Source of the DNA: Nymphaea colorata
Taxonomy: Eukaryota; Streptophyta; Magnoliopsida; Nymphaeales; Nymphaeaceae
Direction: 5' to 3'
NCBI RefSeq assembly: GCF_008831285.2
Contig: NC_045140.1
Span: 16,120,370 to 16,180,369 of the forward strand
Length of the DNA stretch: 60,000 nt
Position 1 is the first letter of the stretch. Each line of letters opens with the position of its first letter. This document shows, one piece after another, positions 47,101 to 58,826 of the stretch. Below the pieces are notes generated by a model that saw only the letters and a program-made list of their open reading frames with translations, made no database searches and was not told the origin of the DNA. The translations under genes were made by a program, and so were the position numbers.

Positions 47101-48492
47101 TAAAATGTTCAGACCATATTTCCATGACCTTAATAGCCTAGGTAAAGATTAAACCTAACTGGGTACCATTTATAAAATAACTTAATAAGCACACAACCCA
47201 ACTTCTTAAAGATCCAACTGCCCGGAGCTATTGCGAACAACTGTTGGCAATTTGGCCTCTGTTAGACCATAAAATTTGTTTATTTCCATAGGAAATTGAG
47301 GCGGAAGCCATTCTGTTTGGGTTGGATGTAGGATTGAACTAACAAATCTATCTGAAACCAGTTCGGAATCAAATTTCGTGGCATTTTTTTCACGTTTAAG
47401 TCCAAATCCAGGTCCTGCACGGAAGGAAAAGGTTAACATGATCCTATCTGATTGTGAGTTTTATATGTTCAATACTGTTAGGTCTTAACCTGCAGCCACG
47501 TCCATAAGCCTGAGCAACCAATTAATTCTGAGATCCAAAATTTGAATCTAGTGGTGTGTTGACTAGGCTAGTGTAGGCAATTAATGGTACAATTGATCTA
47601 AATAATATTAGGGGTCCACACATTTGTGCCCAGATCCTGCTTTTAGAGGGGTAATAAAAGCAGATCTACATACCTTCAAATGATGTATAATCAGTGTCAT
47701 TCAATCTAACATGATGGAGAGTTAAGGCCAAAACAAGAAGAACTGTGTGATATACATTTTTGTCATCTAATATTAGTTTTCCTGCATCCTCTCCACAAGT
47801 GAGCTTCGGAGCACGGTTCAATCACTTAATCTGCACCTTTACCAAGTTTCTCTCTAGATCGGATTTGAATTGTAGATACCCTTAGTCGTATTTGGTTTTT
47901 CAAACATTCAAATTCAATTCAAATATAAATAAAAAATGTCATATTCGAATATGATAAAAAAAGGGTACATGCACAGATCAATTTTCATAAACGTCACTCT
48001 TTATACCAACTGTAGATGTAAAACTTGAACGGAGGCCGACTAACGAATCTGCACCACTCTTCCCAGGATATCAACGAATATTCAACAAATATTTGCAGTA
48101 TGGTTGCAATTTAACTACAATATTTAGACTATTTTTCAGAATAAAGATATTTAAGATAATTTGAAGTTTTCAAAAAGTTGTGCCATTATCTCTTTATTGT
48201 TTCAAAGAAAAAGCAACCCAAAAATTTGTTTTATTTTGTTGTTTTCTTTATTTTTTTTTCTTCATTTTCTGAACTTCTAAAAACTAGCATCAAGCATTTG
48301 TTTTTTAAGAAAAGAACTCTCAGTAGCTGACACTGTACCCCTGTCCGCTATTGCACCAAAATTCTTAGCGGCGGTCTGTCAAACCTTTGTTAAACTTGCT
48401 GCCACGTGCACCTGTTTGACTTCAAAAAAAAAAAGGAGGGCTTCATTGCAGCATGACCGTCCGGTCGTCCGACTGTTTTTCTTAATTCGAAA
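44189..48492. other. 3' flank of the kinase gene and gene-free DNA
   Basis: Probable kinase 3' UTR to about 44.6 kb, then AT-rich DNA with only short frames lacking domains. Confidence 0.4.
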
Positions 48493-48545
48493 GGCCCAAA
48501 AACTCGGACGGAAAAGGTCATCGCTGTCAGAACCCTAAACCCTAG
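48493..48545 (+). promoter_or_regulatory. Housekeeping-type promoter signature (site II element and telo-box)
   Basis: GGCCCA (48493-48498; TGGGCC on the other strand) is a site II motif. AACCCTAAACCCTAG (48531-48545) is a double telo-box 7 bp before an ATG. In plants this pair marks genes for ribosomes, RNA processing and proliferation. Confidence 0.5.
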
Positions 48546-48552
48546 CGCAGAA

Positions 48553-48891
48553 ATGGAAGGCAGAGAAAGAAGTGGAAAAGGCAAAAGGCCGTTCTATCGT
48601 GATCGAGAGCGTGAAACAGATCGTGACCGAGTTCGTGATCGGGAACGTTCGTCGAACCCAATCTCCGAAACTTGCTTTTGGTTCCGGCGGGGATCGGGGA
48701 ATGCACCAGAAACTCCAAGAGTTTCCGATGAGAGAAGATGCCGGAGGCATTCGGCCTGCTCTCCTGTCGATCGACGGGGAGGGCAAGAGAGGAAGCGGGA
48801 AACAATGGCAGTGGAATTGACGTTATATATTTCTTCTCTGATTCAAGCATTTCGCTGCTTTTTGTTTGAAAAACGGTCTAACTATAAATGA
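48553..48891 (+). pseudogene. Orphan gene start: RE/RD-rich N-terminal fragment
   Basis: The ATG follows the telo-box at once. The first 36 codons read as a charged Arg/Glu/Asp repeat (for example DRERETDRDRVRDRERS), typical of the disordered N-termini of RNA-processing proteins. After that the frame loses this character and ends at codon 113. A second frame over the same bases (48572-48820) is also open. No downstream exons were recognised before the minus-strand gene at 49667. It may be a truncated gene copy, or exon 1 of a gene whose other exons I failed to see. Confidence 0.35.
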
Positions 48892-49290
48892 GGGGGCCGG
48901 AGGGATCGGAGGTAGCAGTTTGTGCTACCTACCGAGTGTGCAGATTCCCGTAGATGAACGCCATTGACGCATTCCTTCTCTTATCCAAACGTGCTACTCA
49001 TTTGACGGGTCAAAAGTTATAGACAGTTCTCGGTTGCAAGCTTCATGGATTAGGCAAGAGAATTGGAGACATACTTTGCCTATGTGAGTTGGTTAATGCG
49101 AGGACAGTAGACAATGCAGAAAATTTTCTGTTCTGACGTATAAACTTCTCTTGCTGCAAAATCTTTGAGACTTATTATGTAAATATGCTGCGGATACAAA
49201 TGAAATTTCAGTTTTCCGTTGGCTTCATGCTTAGCAGCAGAACCTTTTTTTTTTCCTTCACTTCTAAGTTGAATTATGCCGCTTGTTTGC

Positions 49291-49372
<82 letters not shown>
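49291..49372. repeat. Three-part microsatellite (GT)10(AT)12(AG)19
   Basis: GT (49291-49310), AT (49311-49334) and AG (49335-49372) blocks join without interruption. Confidence 0.97.
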
Positions 49373-49375
<3 letters not shown>

Positions 49376-49666
49376 AAGTATAGTATGCACCTGCATTTAT
49401 CTGCACGCAGGAAGAGTAACATCATATAGTTTAGTTGACAAGACCAAAACTTCTAATGTAATGAAGGTTAACATGACGGCTGGTTTTCTATTGCGAGAGA
49501 GCCGCATGCAAAAGAGCCTCACGCTTTCTGGCTGAGGTGAACAACCTACCGATTGCTCTCTAAAACAATTCCAATGGGAATAAATTTTGAGAAAACAGGG
49601 AGTCTCCAGCTGAAGAACTAAAACCCAATGACTGACTGGGAAACTGGCAGAGACCACTAGACAAAA

Positions 49667-52600
49667 CTAGTGCCAGAGCTTCGTGCAGAACCCACTGGGG
49701 ACAGGTGCTTTCTTGCCCCAGATTCCTTCAGAGAACGTATCAACTAATTGCCCAGCCAAGCCTGCTGGATCATCAATAAGAGTGTCCACAAAAACGCTAA
49801 CTATCCTTCTCTCCTGTGGAGTTGCCCTTAAACTGAACCAAGTAAGAAACTTCACCCTAAAGTTTTTCTCGACATGGCCCTCACATTCCAATCGTCTGAT
49901 TACCTTTACGCAGTATTCATAATCCCCTTCCAATGAGCCCGAGATATCTTTGGTCTGCTCTATTTGGGTGAAGCCTGGATGGACCCTAATATGTCCATCT
50001 TCAACTCTCCTTGGGCATTTTTTCTTTGAAGAACTCCCACACTGTGGATCTTTTGGGGGAATCTCCTGGACTGGACTGACTGGCCCACTCTCAAATTGGC
50101 TCTCTAGTTTCATTCTCTTCTTCCTTCCAGGTGCATCTATGGAAGCTTCTAGTTTACAAGGAGTACAAGGCAGAACAGCTGCCGAGGAAACAAAAAATGG
50201 CTGATCCTCCAGACCGTTGTTCACATTCAGTTTCTCATTGCAACCATTTTCACTGTAAAACGTTGTTTCACAATGCACATTTTGCATATGCAATTGGTCG
50301 TCTTGGTAATTGCTAATGCAACCTGGAAAACCATTCTGGAACTCTTTCTGTGCAGCTGGACCAACCAGATGCCCGTCTTGTATAGAGAGAGAATCACAAG
50401 GCACATCTTGCTCAACAGCCTCAATAATCTCAGAGGTCATTGCTTGGTCATCACTTCCATTTGTACTGTGATCAAGTATCCTACTTAAACCTTCAGTTTC
50501 ATGCTTCTGATTCAAATTATTCCCTTGGCCAGATGTGGTATCAGGTTTTCCATTCTCCAAAGAGGCGCTTCTTGCACATGGGCTCATCTTGGCATCACAA
50601 GCAGCTTGGTTAGTCATGTATTTAATTTCCCAACATCCCAATTCCTTTGTTTCAATGAGAGGAATGATTTTGAAAACATATTCTGTTGCAGGGAGGAGAT
50701 CTGAAAGATAACATTTCCTGTCGGATTTCAGTAGAGTACATGTAGGTTCTTCAGGATATTTAACTGTGCTAAATATTCGGTGCCAAATGGTACAGCATGT
50801 AACTTCATCAGAATCCAGAAGAATCATAAGACATGTTGGAGAGACTTCTTCAAACTTGATACTTCTGAGAGGCATAACATCAATGGCTGCATGGTTCAAT
50901 TATTCATGTCAACGTTATTAATGTCCATCTTCAGATTTCAAGTTTATAGAACATATAATATCATGGCAGAAGATATACTTACAATTGATATAGCTCTTCA
51001 GATTGGAATATGTATCTAAGGCCATTGAATGCATGTAATCTAGTGCTTCTATTGCAGAAATGCAGAGTTTTTGAACTTCAGAGCCACAAGTAAGCCTATT
51101 CACGATTCCTCGTGCCATTCTTACCTGTGACCCATCAAGGGGCCCAACTTCTTGTTCTAGCTTCTCGGCCGCAAGTTCGACAATGTTATTGAGCTCCTGG
51201 TACTGTTTGGTCCCTTCTAGGAGCTTACGACTAAGAGAAAGTCGATAACACAAGGTATCCACCCTTCTAGCATCCTTTGCAACCATCAATTGCTTTCTCC
51301 AGGACCTTCACAAGGTGGTAATTCCATGGGAAATCAACCAGAATCTCAGAAAGGAGAGATGGTTAAAGCACATATATCAAAATGATGGAAGACTTCAACC
51401 TATACCTTATGTATTACTTATCCAATATTGGTCTTGATTACATCAGCATTTTTCATGAGTTTAGCTTTGCAACCAAATAAATTGTAACACATAATAAAAA
51501 CAGAAAAAATCATAGAAAACAAGAACAAAATCACAAGGCATCCTAATATCTCAAGAAACTTCTTTATTGCTAAACAGGAAGAGCTTGCAGCTTGTCAATC
51601 ACAGGGATACAGCAGAAACAACCATTTTACAGGCACACACACAAGAAAAAGCATGTAGATGAGTATACTAGAATACATACTCTTTTGGAGTCGAGAATCA
51701 GAAGTTGAACATGCCTTGTGTGAATAAAAAGTTATATCTAGGGTAGAAGCAAAACCTTCATCGTTGCTTTTCATCCATATGCAAGCAAAATTTAACAAGT
51801 GAGAAAGAAAGAGAAAAGATACCAGCGCATACAATCAGGCACAAGGTTAATTACAAGACTTGATTTTTGGAAGCAAGAATACGACTAAGAAAATGAGGCA
51901 AGCTTCAAGGCATGCTCTAATTAGAACACAAGATATCAATAGGAAGGCATATACCTTTCCATAAAAAGAAAAAACACAGTCCAACCTCATGTATTTAATT
52001 GACTCTATAATCTATATATCTTGACTGCTCCAAACTCAAAAGCCAAACATCAATATTTTCAACATCTCCTACTCTTCCCTGTCAATAACCTTTTATACAT
52101 TCTTATTTCAAATCATCCAAGTATATCAGCAGATATAGCTATTAAACTAACTCCCAAAAAATGTTATAAAGATACTGAATTTAGATCCCAATGCATCAAC
52201 CTCTCATGCCATCGAGTAGGTACATCAGTAGTCACACTCTGAATGGAACACTGGATGGCAGCCATGTTTCGTATCTCAAAATTGGAAATTGGTTGACAGC
52301 AGAAAGTCATAGTTACTGTGCAATTACTAATTAGTTGATTTTACAGTCTTGGAGGTTTAATAGTGGCAGATGGGAGGACAAAAGAGCAGGTCAATGTGGT
52401 CGCATAAATGTCAACATAATAAACTTACTTAGAAGAAACAAAAAAGTAAATACATGTTAGAGAATTAATTTAAATAAACAGACTACGTTTTAACGATTTA
52501 GCCTAGGATTCCTTAGCTGTAATCAGAATGTAAGATCTCCACCTGATATTTTCATTGCTGTCATCATCATCAACAAAAACCACAGCAGCTTCCTTTTCCA

Positions 52601-55278
52601 GCACCTCACCATTGCCAGCTTTATGTCCATTTGTAATTTTATGTTTTCCATTTAGTATTGTAATACCATAAAGTTAATTCCTTAAGCATGGATATGAGGA
52701 CAGAGAAGTTTCTTCAAATAATAATATCAAACGGTGGAACTTCCTCAAAGCACTAGTATGGCAATATCATGATGGTCTGCACGAACTTTCTCTCACATGG
52801 CCTTTTTCCAAAAAACTTCTACAATTGACAGAAGTTAAGAAAAGGATTGAACATTTGTGAAGAGGCTCAAGGTCAAGTATTTGACTATTTGATATATATT
52901 AAAAATATATATATCTTTTTGTATTAACTGTTAAGCACAGAATTTATCAAAGCTAAAATCTTATTGCTTATGAAGCACTTTCTTTCCCAATTAGTTTCTT
53001 GAAAGCAAGCAACAGAATTCTAATGCCATTAGGTCAATGAGAGGGATAGGAGCAGCTGTCTGTATTAGTAGCATGATCAGCAGGCATAGTGAATCACTAA
53101 AAGAATAGGCTAATATTTATTGCGTTAGCTGTTACTGCTCCCCTGGGAACTGCATATGAACATAGACAAGGGATACATAATACAGTGAGAATATGAACTT
53201 ACAAACACTTTTTATGCAATGTACGCCAGATGAGCAATAAATCAGCCCCATTCATAATTCATATAGCCAAAGCACTGAAAATGGTATGGTGCTGTAAATG
53301 TTGGCCTACTACTTTTGCATCGTCAATTATCTTATCTTTTGATTGGAAGATAATTTGACCACGTAAATGTCATATGACATTGTAGCTATTAGTTAATATG
53401 GAAATGTGCTTCCTGCATATGAGAATCCACAACACCAAAAATATCAATCTAACACAGAATCCCCAACATGAAAAATCTGAGATCTGCCCTGGAAAGATAA
53501 GGTCTCCCTACTTTGAACTGACACCTTCAAAATTGATGGACATGAGTGCTAGAAAAAAGGTGCATCATGCATGCTACTAGGGCAGGAAGAAGCTAAACAT
53601 TTTTTGTTCATGCTAGAGTGTAAAGAATGTGCAAGATTTACCCGATGAGTTCATTGACTTTTCCACAGCTAATGCAGCAGAAGGCTCCGTCCAATCGATC
53701 AAAGTTTCCATTCCTTGTGATACCAGATCTTTCATGCTTAAGGGCACAATCAAGATGGCATGACATGCCACAAGAGTAACCCAGATCAGGAGGCTCAGAG
53801 ACGCAAACCAACCAAAGACTGGGATCCTTATTCTCGTCATATTTGTGACAAATGCAGCATGAACACCTCTTGCAAAACGTGTCTTTGTTGGTCAAGGTAG
53901 CTCTACAAGCTACATTCTGGCAATACAATGAACTGGTAGAATCCAATGCTAGTCGTGAAGGATTCTCAGTCTTCCTCTGTCTTTTTGAAGTATTTGGAGC
54001 ACTTGGCAGCATCGGAGATGATCCTGATTGTGCATATTCGTCACTATGTCCCATTTTTTTTTCTGAAACTATCCTAAGAAGATGCTCTATCATCCTAGAT
54101 TTTGGTAGGCCAGTATATTTTCTCTCTTTTCCCATGGCTGCACAAATGACCTCCAGCAGCTCCCGGCGGCTCCATGACTGCAGCAGCTCAGGAGCAAGTT
54201 CGGGCCATTTTGATAGTTCATACACTAGCTCTTGTTTTTCTTCCATGGTCAGCTTGCTACATTTTGAAGGATCGAGAACAAAGCCTACAAGCATGAGTTT
54301 GTCATTAGATTAAATAATTTCCCAAACTTGGGATCTAGCCATTAATCCAGGATAAAATAAAGGCAAATACTTATCTCGTAGCAATTAACAATTTAACATT
54401 ACCTTTTAGAAGATCACTGGTCAAAACTTTTGGCAGGAAGTAAAGATTGGTAGCTAGTGGTACATTTATTATAGAAGGAAATCATGCAGGATAATAATTT
54501 GTTCAAGAAATGAAACATAGACTGCATAATGGGTGAAGGTACAGTAAGGATCTAGATGCCCTCAACAAACCATTTTTGCTCTTTGACATGTACACTCTGT
54601 CCAATCTAGTTTCTGAAAAAGGAAAACTAGTATTGAAGCTTTGGCTACAGAATCTGCATTTCTGTTGCAGAAAATGCATTAATGCAAATTGCAATTTTAA
54701 AACCAAGCACAAAGAATACTAAACTAGCTTCTCGTGAAGCTCCATCTCTTGAAAAGGTGCTAATCGACTGGATAGCTTGAACAAACCAAACAGACGAGTT
54801 CTGGGGCTTCCGCCCAAAGCAAAGGGAACAGAATTGTGGCACATTCCATTCTGTTGAACACACTGCAATTCTGACGTTGCAAGCGACATATAGAGTTTAT
54901 TTTCTTGTCGATGTTTAAATCGCAGAAGATGACCACTAATCGCAGAAGATGACCACTTGCTTGGGGCCCTTTGATTCATTGAGAGGCGGAAATTTCTGTC
55001 ACTAATTTTAAGAGTAATTATTTTTCTAAATACAATTCGATTGGTTTTAGTAGTCGAACAACCAGAGGCATCATGAAAATAATCTTCCTAACCGTGGATA
55101 CATTTATCTCAGTGACACATTTCAACATACCATCTTGTCCCTCGGGAACCATGACAAGGAAAAACATGCATGAACCATTTTAACGCAAAGAAAAGGTGAA
55201 TAAGCGCCTGAGACATAAGAACTGAATCAACTCTGCTTCGACGTGTACTCCAAAAGAACAAGAAGGAAATGTAGGGGG

Positions 55279-55312
<34 letters not shown>

Positions 55313-55890
55313 CCGGACTGTAACTAGTACCAGTGACCATTTTAATCTCAAGCACAAAACTTACATGCATGAAGACGTTCCGATTAATTGCACCATTCAC
55401 GACATAGGAGACCTTATAGAAGCCAGAGCCACATAGTATTAAAAACCTAAAAACAGAAGCGTTTTCCATTCAAAATCATGAAAGAATGATATCAACCACA
55501 AACTTTCGAGTCTCAACATAACTACTGATGTCATGCAACCATCATACCAAAAGAACATGAAGAAAGGAAAAGAAACACACAAAGGAAAACGAGGGAGGGA
55601 GAAAAGGAAAAAGAAAAAAAAAATCCACAAGCAAGGAAAAACTCAGCATTGCCAATGTCATGTACCTTTGCACACAAGTACAGAAATACCACGGACACCA
55701 ACATCACCGACACAGTATAGACCAAACCATCTCATGCATTTGCCCAAGAATAATGATGAGAACAAGCAATGCATCACCCATCAAGCATTGACATCAAAAG
55801 ACAGCTCAATAAAAAAGGAAAAACAATGAGAAAACGAAAAAAAATCAACATGAGAAGGAAATGAGAACTACCATTGAAAGAAGGATCCAT
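49667..55890 (-). CDS. VIL: VIN3-like (VEL) PHD-finger protein
   Basis: Four exons on the minus strand: 55872-55890, 53642-54284, 50983-51305, 49667-50886. All borders are GT-AG and frame is kept through 734 aa. Exon 1 codes only six residues plus one base (MDPSFN), followed by [24 protein letters not shown], the family's N-terminal signature. A Cys-rich zinc-finger/PHD module spans residues 128-213 ([47 protein letters not shown]). An FNIII domain covers about 334-425 ([22 protein letters not shown]). A basic GRKKRMK may be nuclear targeting. The C-terminal VID domain occupies about the last 90 residues ([43 protein letters not shown]). VEL proteins associate with PRC2 and polymerise through the VID domain to maintain H3K27me3, as at FLC in vernalization. 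Length and C-terminus are closest to the VIL2/VEL1 type; the exact paralogue is not certain. Confidence 0.95.
51306..53641 (-). other. Intron 2 of the VIN3-like gene
   Basis: A 2.3-kb intron with donor CGG|GTAAAT and acceptor GTGAAG|G. AT-rich; no nested gene or transposon protein was seen. Confidence 0.85.
54285..55871 (-). other. Intron 1 of the VIN3-like gene
   Basis: A 1.6-kb intron following a 19-nt coding piece of exon 1. It holds a GA/CT microsatellite and no recognisable coding sequence. Confidence 0.85.
55282..55310. repeat. (GA)14 microsatellite in VIN3-like intron 1
   Basis: About 29 bp of uninterrupted GA on the + strand, so CT on the transcribed strand. Confidence 0.95.
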
Positions 55891-56040
55891 GGCGATCTAT
55901 CTCCTAACCTTTAACTCCTCCTTGAAAGCAAAACTAATCCATCAGAGAGAGAGAGGGAGAAAGAAGGGGGGAGACGAAAAGGGTGAAGAGATTTATGAAG
56001 CAACAAAGAAGAAATGTATGAAGGGGCTATAAAAGGATTA
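55891..56040 (-). promoter_or_regulatory. Leader and proximal promoter of the VIN3-like gene
   Basis: The 100 bp before the ATG are CT-rich on the minus strand (55940-55980), as in many plant leaders. A TATAAAA at 56028-56034 is on the + strand and so faces away from this gene; no clear TATA was found for the minus-strand transcript. Confidence 0.35.
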
Positions 56041-58758
56041 CCATATTCATACGTCGCCAATACCAAGGAAAGGCCAGGGAAGCGTGAGAGGGAAATAAAT
56101 AAAAATTAAAGAAAATTTGAGGAAAAACAAAAAAGAGAGAAACGGAAACAGAGAGAAAAAAGGGAGTGTTGGGACTCTCAACCAAGCCAAAGGGAATCCT
56201 TGATGCGCAGGTACACTCAGTCGTTTCTGGATTTTTATGGCCAAAATTTATGCAAAAAAGGGCGGATGCCTGTGGGTCCCCTCTCCTGGAACCTGCAAAG
56301 AGAAAAGAGCAAAACCCACCATCCCCAATGGCCATGACCAGCAAACTCCTTTATTTCTACATGAGTGGCCCTGAAAAGATAGCAAATTTAACAAAATAAA
56401 AACTATGAGGAGGCAGAAAATATGGCAAATTCTAAAGTATTACTGTTTTCTATTTGGGTTGGGAAAAATTTCATTTGTAGCGAAAAGATATTGTTCTTGC
56501 TCATCCTTGCCTTGTTAACCTTTTTTTTATTTGCGGTTGGTTTATTTCAAAGTTGCTAATCAATTCATGCAGGTTATGTCCAAGATAAGTCGAGCCAAAC
56601 GCCATACAATTCCAAGGTAAGGACATATTTTTTATATACAAAGCAAAACCTTCTAAATAAAAAGAAAAGAAAAAAAAAGCTCAATCGTGAAACCCAATGG
56701 CAAGAAGACCGGCATGTGGAAGGTTTTTGGAAAAACTATGGCAGATTGTAAGTAATGGAGAAGATTGTTCCGAGAATGAGAAATCCCCAATAAACTTTTA
56801 AAGAATTAAAGAAAAACAGCGTCAGAAACACCAAAATTTAAAAAATATACAAAAAATCTTTTAAACTCACAACGTTCTACCCTTTTAAGAAACCATCGAC
56901 TGTTAGCCCCGTCAGCAACAAAACGGAAACCTTTATAACATCGAAGGGATATTCCGTGACTTGTGACCCCAAAGAAAAGAGAAAAGGAAGAAAAAAATTG
57001 ATAAAAAATATTTTCCTATTTTTAACTGTTATTTGAACTTTTCAAAATAAACCCACGGTTAGCCGTTACGGCAGAGTTGGTGAGCCAGGCCTGATGTGAC
57101 AGCTGGTCCGATCAGCCAAATGTGGTTCGGACTTCCGGTCAGTCCTCCTACTAAAGTCTAACTGCAGTTATCCTAACTACACTGGCAAAAATTTCAAAGC
57201 GCCCATGCAAACTCTGCCGATGTTCTCATCCTTCCTTTCATTGTTAAAGAGTAGAACGTCTCATTTTGATGTTTCGGTACTTCAACTTACCTATCATTTA
57301 CAGCAGCAGGAAAAGTTATTAAAAAAGCTACCTACCAACTCTTATCATACCTTGACGATTGAACCATGTTCAATATGTTGAAAAAAGGAAAAAAGACTTT
57401 GTACCACATCCAACCCATTTCAAGTTTTAGTTTCTACCATTGTGGGGGTTTAGAATAGTGGCTCCAAATTGCTACTGGCCAAACATTGTTATGTGTTAAT
57501 GAATAGAGCAATGTCCTAATTAACTGGCATTCATTAAAGACCCACACCAGACGCCGCCGACACAACTTTGGACCTTGGAGCAAGGGAAAGAGAAAGGTAA
57601 AAATGGCTTAGGCTATCAGGCAATGGAGTACTCAAATGGTTACTATCGATTAAAGCCATGAACAAAGAGGTGGTGGCGCTCTAGGTCACGACGACTTAGG
57701 CATGTAAAGATACGTTAGTCGACCTCAGTTTGGCTAGTTTCGAGTTTTTTCCGCGAGATATAAAGCACGAGGCCTCTTTTCAATTGATTAGTAAAAATAA
57801 ATTTTTAACATTTTATCATTCAGATCAATATCCTAATGGAAATGCCTATGAGATTTAAATCCCACAAGCAGTACAGCTAAAATAAGAAAGGTGGTAGTTA
57901 AGCTAAGGGTTAATCGAGTCTAAAGCAGATCTTGACAGATAATTAGATTCGCCCTTGTGATCAAAGCTATCGTCTTAAGGATAAAGAAAACATGATTGGA
58001 CAAGAAAAGAAGATACAACGGCTTGGTAGTCAAAAAAGTGCCAAGTGAAATAATGATAACAATAATAGTATCAATGTTAATAATAGTAATTTTTTTTTTT
58101 GAATAATTTGCCATTGACACTCAATGATTGAGCATATATTTCATTTCAAGAACTTTCTGCCTCCTTTGAAGTTGGGAGCATGTATTATTCTAGCATCAGC
58201 CAGGTGGAAGCACATCTTACCAAAACCCTCGTTACGCTCCTTGACTAGAGCACACTAGTTAACCTTCATTCTACAAAGGGTGACAATGGTTATGGAAGTC
58301 AAAATCAGTTCAGAAGTAGATACCAATTGGCCGATTTCTTATTAGCTACCAACCAGTGGCGGAGATACATAGTGGCTGGTGTGAGACATCAAAAGTTTTG
58401 TCAAAACCATCCAAAATTACATTACAAAAAAAATTCTAGCTGATACTATAATAATTCGCGACGATTGTTATGAAAGTCAAAATCTGTTAAAGAGTGTGTG
58501 ACAACTCACCTGTTGAATTGCCATCCTCTATCCAACCTAAATGATCAGCCTTCTGATATTATTGTAAAAATAAAAAGATTTGACACGAGAGTGTCCAAGC
58601 GATGGAGGTGCCAAACAAGGGTTGATTACTATTTTTAAATCCATTCATGTCGTTTATCTTTTAGGATGCATGTACCTCCCCGGTTTCAGTACCAATACTT
58701 TTCGAGGTTCTTGGCATTATTATTAATCCCGCTTCAGCAAGAAAGAAGAGTTCATGCA
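56041..58758. other. Gene-free intergenic DNA
   Basis: AT-rich with A/T runs and short frames only; no domain or RNA gene was recognised. Confidence 0.45.
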
Positions 58759-58826
58759 CACTACAGGGGTCGTCAACGGCTACGACGCAGTCTAGCGTCA
58801 GTATTAACTAGTCACTGACGAATTTC
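58759..58826 (+). mobile_element. Possible CACTA-type transposon end
   Basis: CACTACAGGGGTCGTC is followed by closely spaced GTCGT/ACGAC and GCGTCAGT/ACTGACG words in both orientations, as in the subterminal repeats of En/Spm elements. The matching TGTAGTG end and transposase were not found, so this is tentative. Confidence 0.25.

Noticed and set aside
53852-54313. 153-codon frame on the + strand
   Set aside because: It is the antisense shadow of exon 2 of the VIN3-like gene.
56028-56034. TATAAAA on the + strand beyond the VIN3-like gene
   Set aside because: No coding region or leader-like sequence follows it on the + strand.
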